From: Lachnospiraceae bacterium | Lineage (GTDB): Bacteria > Bacillota > Clostridia > Lachnospirales > Lachnospiraceae | NCBI GenBank assembly: GCA_017477005.1 | Contig: JAFUXY010000022.1 | Location: 1 to 5,427 of the forward strand | Direction: 5' to 3' | Length of the DNA: 5,427 bases | Shown here: piece after piece, positions 1-5,427 of the stretch | Layout of the letters: every line of letters starts with the position of its first letter | How positions within the stretch are numbered: the stretch's first letter is position 1 | Notes under the pieces: generated by a model | Told to the model about the DNA's origin: nothing | Database searches by the model: none | Seen by the model: the letters and a program-made list of their open reading frames with translations, nothing else | Translations under genes and position numbers: made by a program

Positions 1-43
1 AATAAAATTTTTGACCCTGTTAGGAGCAGCTTTAGATAATAGT

Positions 44-1561
44 TCATATAGAAAAGTCCTCTTCCTCTTCGATCTGATACCGCCTCAAAAGCGCCAAAAA
101 AGTAAATGCAAAAATAGTAGGCACCGGATTTGGCCCATTAGTCAATCCCTGTCCCAAGAAGGCCATGATTCCTGCGACCACACAGCCCGCTTCCCAATGC
201 TTCTCTTCCTTCATAGACATATCTATATAAGAAGAAACAGCTCCAAAAAAGGCGCAAATGTAGGCGGCCAGTCCCAAAATACCCAGTGTCAAAATATATT
301 CTACAAATTCATTGTGTCCGGTTTCATACTGATGCCCCTTGATTCTCGCAATCCCATACAAATCTACTGCCGCATCCATACTTCCCGGTCCGATTCCCGC
401 AAGTTTTTCCTTGATATTCCCCAGCCGAAATACTTCAAAATATGCATCCCACACTTCCGCACGCCCGGTCATGCTCTTTAGAGGTGCAAAAAACAACACT
501 ATAAAGGAAATGCTCATAAACAAAATCCCGACCAAAATGGCCCATGGTATTTTCCATTTTGCCGTTTGCGCTTCGATTTCTGCTGCAGAATCCATTTTTT
601 CCGCACGATTCAGCAGCAGCCATACACACAGACAGAGTAGGCCAAATGGCAGATACGCGTGGTATTTTATGATCACTCCAGAAATTTCCGTTTCAATACG
701 GTAATAGAGATTGGCATTGATCATATGAATGATCTCTGCAGCTATACCGGAAATAGCTGTCAAAATTCCAAGCCAAAACAGATTTTTCAAGCGTTTTATA
801 TTACCAAGAGCATTGAACACCAAAATTCCTATTCCAAAGAATAATCCAGGGAAAACACCCCCCGCTCTAGCGGTCAGTACACAGATGAAGCATATGAAGA
901 GCAAAACATCCACGGCTATGCCTGCCTTGTCCCAAGACAAATTGAGTCGAACAGCCGCAAAGAAAATAGTCACAATGGCCAGATATCCATAGAAAAAGTC
1001 CACATTCCCAATCGTAGAGGCCATGAAGTGGATCGTGCTTCTTGCATTGTTTTGGTGCATCCCGATCGGATCGATCTCCATATGGTTCAGCACCCCCAAC
1101 AATACCACCAAAAATGTGACCACATAAAAGCCCTTGATCCAATTATTCCTGTTTTGATCGGCAAAGCGGGAAATTACAAAATAAGAGGTGCACAATAGTA
1201 CAAGCACCCCTCCCCCTACAAATACCGATTTATCCGCCAAAAGCGCAGAAACGATCGAATATCTGGTAGAGAGTGAAGAAATGAAAACGACTAATCCAAA
1301 AGACAAAACTCCCCAGTCCATCAGACTGAATGTCTTTGCAATCTCTCCGACGCTGCGTACAGGAACTCCCCACTGCCTGTTCCACGCAAATTCTCCTGCT
1401 GCCGCAATCACCCCACAGATCAAAAGAATTCCTGCCGCCATGATATAAAACATCGCTTTGAACGAAGCAATATCCTGATAATTATAACGAAACATAATCG
1501 GTATCAACACAAATACCGCCAACAGGTACAGGCTACATATTTCTCTTCGGAACGTTTTCAC
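44..1561 (-). CDS. O-antigen ligase/polymerase-like (Wzy_C superfamily) membrane protein, 505 aa
   Basis: Members of this superfamily act on the outer face of the cytoplasmic membrane, moving or polymerising undecaprenyl-linked glycans: lipid A ligases (WaaL), polysaccharide polymerases (Wzy, TuaE-like) and O-oligosaccharyltransferases (PglL-like). About 13 hydrophobic segments are visible, roughly at residues 8-25, 34-55, 82-98, 112-131, 143-158, 187-204, 215-231, 235-249, 259-279, 297-317, 339-358, 419-445 and 456-494 (the last probably two helices). The large extracytoplasmic loop at about 359-418 carries the expected signature: GRAEVW with R367, then GIGPGSM, then GHNEF with H416-N417 followed by LGILGLAAY. 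Arg and His at these places are functionally important in characterised family members. The start is GTG, supported by AGGAGG seven bases upstream; a nearby ATG is out of frame. It ends in TGA, with a short acidic cytoplasmic tail (EEEEDF). Substrate cannot be told from sequence: in a Gram-positive, a wall or capsule polymerase is likelier than an LPS ligase. Confidence 0.85.
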   Translation of the reverse strand: MKTFRREICSLYLLAVFVLIPIMFRYNYQDIASFKAMFYIMAAGILLICGVIAAAGEFAWNRQWGVPVRSVGEIAKTFSLMDWGVLSFGLVVFISSLSTRYSIVSALLADKSVFVGGGVLVLLCTSYFVISRFADQNRNNWIKGFYVVTFLVVLLGVLNHMEIDPIGMHQNNARSTIHFMASTIGNVDFFYGYLAIVTIFFAAVRLNLSWDKAGIAVDVLLFICFICVLTARAGGVFPGLFFGIGILVFNALGNIKRLKNLFWLGILTAISGIAAEIIHMINANLYYRIETEISGVIIKYHAYLPFGLLCLCVWLLLNRAEKMDSAAEIEAQTAKWKIPWAILVGILFMSISFIVLFFAPLKSMTGRAEVWDAYFEVFRLGNIKEKLAGIGPGSMDAAVDLYGIARIKGHQYETGHNEFVEYILTLGILGLAAYICAFFGAVSSYIDMSMKEEKHWEAGCVVAGIMAFLGQGLTNGPNPVPTIFAFTFLALLRRYQIEEEEDFSI

Positions 1562-1568
1562 GCATCTT

Positions 1569-1575
1569 CCTCCTC
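1569..1575 (-). promoter_or_regulatory. Ribosome binding site of the ligase-like gene
   Basis: The transcript reads GAGGAGG followed by seven bases and then GTG. This near-perfect Shine-Dalgarno decides the GTG start at 1561 and lies wholly in the 17-base gap after the TAG stop of the upstream gene. The gene can therefore recruit ribosomes itself, although it is close enough for coupling as well. Confidence 0.85.
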
Positions 1576-1578
1576 GTA

Positions 1579-3492
1579 CTATTCCCCTTTAATAAAGGCT
1601 TCCCACGACTCATCGTCCTCAAAATCTGCCCGCGTCAATCCATCAACCTCTTTTTCCGTATTGGCCTTCGAATTCGATGATTCTCCAGAATCCCCCTTCA
1701 CAAAGGCTTCCCACGACTCATCATCATCAAAATCATTTCGAGTCAAACCATCCACCTCATCTATTTTTTCCGGTTTTTGCGCATTTGTCTTTTCGCCTTC
1801 GAGCTTGTCCGCGCCGCTATCTACTTCTGCTGTTTCCTCTGGTTGGGCAGCATCTGCTTCCGCCTCCTGCAAGGCTTTTTCCTCTGCCAACCTGGCAGCT
1901 TCTTCCGCTGCCAGTATTTCTTCTTCGGTTCCTTCCTCCGAAGTCTCCTCTTCCTCAGCTTCTTCTTCCTGATCCTTGATCAGCCCAAAATCATTGTACT
2001 CGCCCCGCAGCTTCTTCAAGGTGCCATCCGCCACCTGAATCGCCATCAATTCATAATTGATATCGGGATCCACATATTGCCAAATATAATCATCGACCGC
2101 ATAGAACATCGTGCCAAACTCATCCATCATCCAGACAACCGAAGGATCGTCCAGCTTGACAGCCTGGGTATTTTTGCTCTTTGCCGAAAGCAATTCCTTT
2201 GTCACATTGCGACAAAGATAACGCCCTTTGGCACCTTCCCTTCTATCATAGAGGCTCACCTCAAACGCCTTTCCATCGAGTGCAAAGCGTACCTTTTCCG
2301 CCGCCGAAGGATACCGAGAAAGCCTCATCTTCTTATAATCTGTAATCAATTGATTTTTGGAATATTCATTTCCCGCCGCTTGACCATTCTGATCCAAAGA
2401 AAAGAAATATTTTTCGTTGTAGATCGCTTCATTTCCTACATTATAGAATATATGCCCTTTTTTGTCCGCATAAAACAAAATGCCGCCTTTTTCATTCGAA
2501 CAAATATATTTTGCAAAAGCCGGCGCATATTTCTTGTCTTTTTTGGTCGATTTCCAAATCAAATAGGTTCTTCCCTTTGGATTTTTTTTGCGAATCCTCT
2601 TTTTGGGAATCCCCCCGCTCTTGACCTGACCTTCTGTCAGCGTTTCTCCGGTTTTTTTGTCAATATACTGCTTTGGAAGCACATTTTCCCACGGTATTTC
2701 CACTGTGGCAAGCGTGCCATCCACCATATTCAATAATGTAATAATGGATTCGCCGTCCAACGCCAATCCGGACGAATCAAGTACCCCTTTGATGCCGGTC
2801 AAACCGACCGTCTGCTTTTTGTCTGCATAAAACCGGTTTTCATTTGCGTTGAAATACAACGTCGGTTCGTCTTTGTAGGTAATATTTCCAGCTTCATCGG
2901 CAAAAAACAAAATCTGTCCATCCAAATCCTTGCCTACATACCGTACAAAAGCGCCATCGGCCACAGAACCATCCGCATTTCTCAGAATCCCATTTGCATC
3001 TCTTTTTGCAAAATCCATATCTGTTTGACAAAATACAACCACTGTCGATTTGTCTTTTATATTGGGATGATTTGATTCTGCCGGTTTCTCTACTTCCAAT
3101 GGACTTGAAGAAAAGATGGTTGTTTTATTTTCTTCCTCTACCGGCTCTTCTATTGGTTCGGGAACCTCTTCCCGATTGAGCGTAGCAACCCTACAATCAT
3201 CCAAATACGGCCAGTTTTCTTTTTCTCCCAAAACAACTGACAAATTCTCCGGCAGCTTGCCTAAAGAGGTATTATCCGACAAACTTGAAACAATTTCCTC
3301 CGATACTTCCCCCTCATCCTCCATTTCCGGTTGTGCCTTCACAGCCTGCATATTGGCGGACAAGATCAATGCAACCGCCAAAAGCAAAATCAAGCACCTT
3401 TTGATACGAACAGAAATTCTGTCAAAATTGATATATTCTTTCAAATATTGTACTACCTTCATAGAAAACACAAGAAATCGATTCCCTTCCAT
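1579..3492 (-). CDS. Exported repeat-containing protein of unrecognised family, 637 aa
   Basis: I do not recognise the family. Seen: a basic N-terminus, a hydrophobic stretch at residues 34-46 and a plausible signal peptidase I site VKA|QP after A53, so the protein is probably secreted or held outside the membrane. The mature part starts acidic and Pro/Glu-rich (54-122). A central region follows with three divergent copies of a motif of the type ILFFADEAGNITY (194-206, 338-350, 452-464). A strongly basic patch (about 297-321, starting KKRIRKK) lies between copies 1 and 2. Residues 508-556 are Glu/Ala-rich and probably helical or coiled coil. The C-terminus holds two 22-residue repeats (579-600, 615-636). 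Four cysteines remain after cleavage (C100, C155, C331, C427), so disulfides are possible. There is no LPXTG motif, C-terminal membrane anchor or lipobox. The ATG at 3492 lies 3 bases after the gyrA stop; M11 (ATG at 3462) is a realistic alternative start. TAG stop. Co-transcription with gyrA and the ligase-like gene is inferred from spacing. Confidence 0.88.
   Translation of the reverse strand: MEGNRFLVFSMKVVQYLKEYINFDRISVRIKRCLILLLAVALILSANMQAVKAQPEMEDEGEVSEEIVSSLSDNTSLGKLPENLSVVLGEKENWPYLDDCRVATLNREEVPEPIEEPVEEENKTTIFSSSPLEVEKPAESNHPNIKDKSTVVVFCQTDMDFAKRDANGILRNADGSVADGAFVRYVGKDLDGQILFFADEAGNITYKDEPTLYFNANENRFYADKKQTVGLTGIKGVLDSSGLALDGESIITLLNMVDGTLATVEIPWENVLPKQYIDKKTGETLTEGQVKSGGIPKKRIRKKNPKGRTYLIWKSTKKDKKYAPAFAKYICSNEKGGILFYADKKGHIFYNVGNEAIYNEKYFFSLDQNGQAAGNEYSKNQLITDYKKMRLSRYPSAAEKVRFALDGKAFEVSLYDRREGAKGRYLCRNVTKELLSAKSKNTQAVKLDDPSVVWMMDEFGTMFYAVDDYIWQYVDPDINYELMAIQVADGTLKKLRGEYNDFGLIKDQEEEAEEEETSEEGTEEEILAAEEAARLAEEKALQEAEADAAQPEETAEVDSGADKLEGEKTNAQKPEKIDEVDGLTRNDFDDDESWEAFVKGDSGESSNSKANTEKEVDGLTRADFEDDESWEAFIKGE
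1585..1758 (-). repeat. Duplicated 66-bp unit encoding two C-terminal 22-residue repeats
   Basis: The copies are 1693-1758 (residues 579-600) and 1585-1650 (residues 615-636), offset by exactly 108 bp, i.e. 36 codons. The protein consensus is EVDGLTR-[NA]-DF-[DE]-DDESWEAF-[VI]-KG, 19 of 22 residues identical. The DNA matches at 54 of 66 positions, with a perfect 21-base match (1594-1614 against 1702-1722). The second copy ends one residue before the stop codon. The linker between copies (601-614) is Ser/Asn/Lys-rich and not conserved. Confidence 0.95.
2101..2913 (-). repeat. Three divergent copies of an aromatic motif in the exported protein
   Basis: Copies are at 2875-2913 (ILFFADEAGNITY), 2443-2481 (ILFYADKKGHIFY) and 2101-2139 (VVWMMDEFGTMFY). 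They align without gaps with invariant D, G and final Y, plus hydrophobic or aromatic residues at fixed places. Each is preceded by an [RK]Y[VIL][GC]x[DN] element (residues 184-189, 328-333, 424-429) and followed by a DG-containing strand-like segment (D258, D406, D489). Copies 1 and 2 match over a longer stretch (residues 181-206 against 325-350, 12 of 26 identical). The DNA is no longer obviously repetitive, so the duplication is old. Probably tandem small beta-rich domains. Confidence 0.65.
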
Positions 3493-3495
3493 TCC

Positions 3496-5427
3496 TTATG
3501 CATCTTCATCTCCTTCCTCTGCTGCCTCTTCGATACTTTCTTCCTTTCGCACCTTCGCAATCGATGCCACCTTTTCATTCTCCGAAAGATTGATCAGCTT
3601 CACACCGCTGGTATTTCTCGATGAAAGCGCCGTATTCGATACTCGAATCCGAATAATGATCCCTTCGGTATTGATCAGCATGACCTCATCATCTATCCCG
3701 ACAGCCTTTGCTCCAACCACATAGCCGGTTTTGTCCGTCACACGATAACACTTGACGCCTTTTCCGCCGCGGTGCTGATCCTTGAATTCAGAAAGCAAGG
3801 TGCATTTTCCAAGTCCATTTTCCGAAACGATCAATGCGCTCTCTCCCTGGCAAACCAACTGCATAGCAATGATCCTGTCGCCTTCAAACAGACTCATCCC
3901 TATTACCCCGGAAGCCATACGTCCCATACTGCGGACATCTGAAACGTGGAAACGGATACACTGCCCAAATCTGGTGAACAACAGAATTTCATCATCATCC
4001 GATGTCCGTTTCACTTCGATCAGCATGTCGTCATTTCGCAAGGAGATCGCTGCCAGTCCATTTTTTCGAATATTGGCAAATTCCGAGAGCTTGGTCCGCT
4101 TGACAATTCCATGCATCGTCGCCATAACCAAATACTCATCCCCTGAAAACTCCTTCATAGGAATCATAGAGGTAATCTTTTCCTCCGGCAAAAGAGGAAT
4201 CAGATTCACAATAGCTGTCCCCCTGGCCGTCCGCGATGCTTCGGGAATCTCATAGGCCTTGAGCCGATACACCCGGCCCAAATTGGTGAAGAACAGCATG
4301 TAATGATGCGAGGTCGTCATCATCATCTCGACGATATAGTCGTCTTCAATCGTCTCCATACCCTTGATTCCTTTGCCGCCACGGTTTTGAGACTTGAAAT
4401 GATCCACCGGCATCCGCTTGATATAGCCCAGCTTTGTAAAGGTAATCACAGTGTTTGTAACAGGAATCAAGTCTTCCATCGAGACATCGTATTCATCATA
4501 CCCGATCACTGTGCGTCGATCATCGCCGTATTTATCCGATATTTCCTGTATCTCATCCCGAATGACCGACAACAGCACCTTGACATCTCCCAAAATTGTA
4601 TTCAGGTAATCGATTTTTTCCATCAATTCCTTGTATTCCGCTTCGAGCTTGTTTCGCTCCAAGCCAGTCAACGCACGAAGCCGCATATCAACAATGGCCT
4701 GCGCCTGCGCTTCGGACAGTCCAAACCGATCCATCAACTGCTGTTTGGCGACGCCTACATTTTCCGAACCGCGAATGATTCGAATTACCTCATCGATATT
4801 GTCCAAAGCAATCAGCAAGCCCTCCAGAATATGAGCCCGCTCCCTTGCCTTGTTCAACTCGTACTTCGTACGCCGGGTAACAACATCCTTCTGATGCTCT
4901 ATATAATAATGCAGTACATCCTTGAGATTCAAAATCTTTGGCTCGTTGTTCACAAGAGCCAGCATGATCACCCCAAAGGTATCTTGCAGCTGGGTATGCT
5001 TGAATAGACGATTGAGCATCACAGTGGGATTGACATCTTTTCGCAGTTCAATCGCCACCCGCATGCCCTCTCTCGAAGACTCATCCCGCAGATCGGTAAT
5101 TCCATCCAGTCGTTTGTCCTTGACCAGATTGGCAATATTTTCCAAAAGCCGCGCTTTGTTGACCATGAACGGCAGTTCCGTGACCACGATCCGATTCTTT
5201 CCGTTTTTCATCGGCTCGATATCCGTCACCGCGCGTACCCGGATTTTTCCCCGTCCGGTGCGATAGGCCTCTTCGATTCCCCGCCGACCCAAAATAATGC
5301 CACCCGTAGGAAAGTCCGGCCCCTGGATAATGCCCAGCAATTCTTCTATTTCGGTATCCCGATCTTCGTTGATACGATTTTCGATGATCTTGACAACACC
5401 AGCAATGACCTCCCGCAGATTGTGCGG
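3496..5427 (-). CDS. gyrA: DNA gyrase subunit A (GyrA), partial: N-terminus lies beyond the right edge
   Basis: GyrA is the DNA-cleaving and wrapping subunit of the A2B2 gyrase that introduces negative supercoils using ATP hydrolysed by GyrB. The visible 643 residues begin PHNLREVI, roughly residue 180 of a full protein, so the catalytic tyrosine and the quinolone-resistance region are outside the window. Seen in order: GPDFPTGG and GRRGIEEAYRTGRGK, VNKARLLENIA, RDESSREGMR, the long coiled-coil arm (RRTKYELNKARERAHILEGL), and the helix LRALTGLERNKLEAEYKEL. The beta-pinwheel C-terminal domain has a GyrA-box QNRGGKG (4369-4389) in the first blade and a second box QHRGGKG (3757-3777) late in the domain. 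The protein ends in an acidic tail and TAA. The GyrA-box and full-length pinwheel favour GyrA over ParC/GrlA. The frame stays open to the edge, so the in-frame TTG at 5338-5340 is an internal leucine and not a start. The next gene begins 3 bases after the stop. Confidence 0.97.
   Translation of the reverse strand, partial: PHNLREVIAGVVKIIENRINEDRDTEIEELLGIIQGPDFPTGGIILGRRGIEEAYRTGRGKIRVRAVTDIEPMKNGKNRIVVTELPFMVNKARLLENIANLVKDKRLDGITDLRDESSREGMRVAIELRKDVNPTVMLNRLFKHTQLQDTFGVIMLALVNNEPKILNLKDVLHYYIEHQKDVVTRRTKYELNKARERAHILEGLLIALDNIDEVIRIIRGSENVGVAKQQLMDRFGLSEAQAQAIVDMRLRALTGLERNKLEAEYKELMEKIDYLNTILGDVKVLLSVIRDEIQEISDKYGDDRRTVIGYDEYDVSMEDLIPVTNTVITFTKLGYIKRMPVDHFKSQNRGGKGIKGMETIEDDYIVEMMMTTSHHYMLFFTNLGRVYRLKAYEIPEASRTARGTAIVNLIPLLPEEKITSMIPMKEFSGDEYLVMATMHGIVKRTKLSEFANIRKNGLAAISLRNDDMLIEVKRTSDDDEILLFTRFGQCIRFHVSDVRSMGRMASGVIGMSLFEGDRIIAMQLVCQGESALIVSENGLGKCTLLSEFKDQHRGGKGVKCYRVTDKTGYVVGAKAVGIDDEVMLINTEGIIIRIRVSNTALSSRNTSGVKLINLSENEKVASIAKVRKEESIEEAAEEGDEDA
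3510..3517 (-). promoter_or_regulatory. Possible Shine-Dalgarno inside the 3' end of gyrA
   Basis: The transcript reads GGAAGGAG within the codons for the acidic tail of GyrA. It lies 17 bases before the ATG at 3492, which is too far for normal use, but 6 bases before an out-of-frame ATG at 3503 that opens a 14-codon frame. A second weak site, AAGGA, directly abuts the ATG at 3492 and is too close. The exported-protein gene may therefore depend on ribosomes finishing gyrA. Caution: Glu/Gly codons are purine-rich and can create such a sequence by chance. Confidence 0.4.

Noticed and set aside
1..43. Transcription terminator after the ligase-like gene
   Set aside because: Read on the minus strand, the stretch has no stable GC-rich hairpin before its T-run (only a three-base-pair inverted repeat), so I do not call one. 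It may lie beyond the left edge.
11..481. 156-codon open frame on the plus strand at the left end
   Set aside because: It is antisense to the ligase-like gene, begins with TTG and gives a low-complexity translation without recognisable motifs.
867..1142. 91-codon minus-strand frame inside the ligase-like gene
   Set aside because: It overlaps the well-supported membrane protein in another frame and has a Cys/His/Gly-rich shadow composition.
1585..1758. C-terminal repeats as a dockerin or EF-hand pair
   Set aside because: Two about 22-residue Asp-rich repeats with a DG recall dockerins, but the calcium-loop spacing fails: positions 1 and 12 of the loop would be Ile and Phe in the first copy, and the Asp after DG is off by one from the dockerin pattern.
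1777..2736. 319-codon open frame on the plus strand
   Set aside because: It lies entirely antisense to the exported-protein gene. Its product is Phe/Ile/Arg/Cys-rich with no family features, and the Lys/Glu-rich opposite strand explains the absence of stops.
2101..2913. Choline-binding (CW_binding) repeats
   Set aside because: The aromatic/Gly pattern is reminiscent, but the typical 20-residue period and the GW..WYYF core are absent; these copies are over 100 residues apart.
3394..3396. Lipoprotein lipobox at C33
   Set aside because: The cysteine comes before the hydrophobic core instead of after it, so it cannot be a lipidation site; the AVKA|QP site fits signal peptidase I.
5338..5340. 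TTG as a start codon for gyrA
   Set aside because: The frame continues upstream to the window edge with conserved GyrA sequence (PHNLREVI and onward), so this codon is an internal leucine.
3496..5427. Topoisomerase IV subunit A (ParC/GrlA) instead of GyrA
   Set aside because: Two GyrA-box sequences and a full beta-pinwheel with an acidic tail fit GyrA; ParC usually has a degenerate or missing box.

Overview
The window carries three genes, all on the minus strand and tightly packed; nothing convincing is encoded on the plus strand. In transcription order (right to left) they are: the 3' two thirds of gyrA, cut by the right edge; a 637-residue exported protein of unrecognised family; and a 505-residue polytopic membrane protein of the O-antigen ligase/polymerase (Wzy_C-like) superfamily. 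Only 3 bases separate gyrA from the second gene and 17 bases separate the second from the third. No terminator or promoter-sized gap lies between them, so they probably form the end of one transcript.

The organism looks like a member of the Bacillota, probably a Clostridia-type anaerobe, with moderate GC. This rests on GyrA: a blade-1 GyrA-box reading QNRGGKG, a second box (QHRGGKG) late in the C-terminal domain, and a short acidic tail, the layout I recall for Bacillus-type GyrA. Strong Shine-Dalgarno sequences (AGGAGG) agree. I cannot name a genus.

Region by region: 3496-5427 is gyrA, which supplies the DNA-breaking and wrapping subunit of gyrase. 1579-3492 encodes a protein with a long basic N-terminus, a hydrophobic export signal, a lysine/arginine-rich centre, three divergent copies of an aromatic FxADxxGxIxY-like motif, a Glu/Ala-rich probable helix, and two near-identical 22-residue C-terminal repeats, the second ending one residue before the stop. 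44-1561 encodes the ligase/polymerase-like membrane protein with the Arg and His-Asn signature of that superfamily. Positions 1-43 are a short 3' flank in which I see no gene or clear terminator.

Gyrase is a housekeeping enzyme and probably shares only the transcript. The second and third genes both act at or outside the membrane and may work together in building or modifying a surface polymer or glycoprotein; that is inference from adjacency. The most unusual item is the exported protein, with its triplicated motif and duplicated C-terminal tag.
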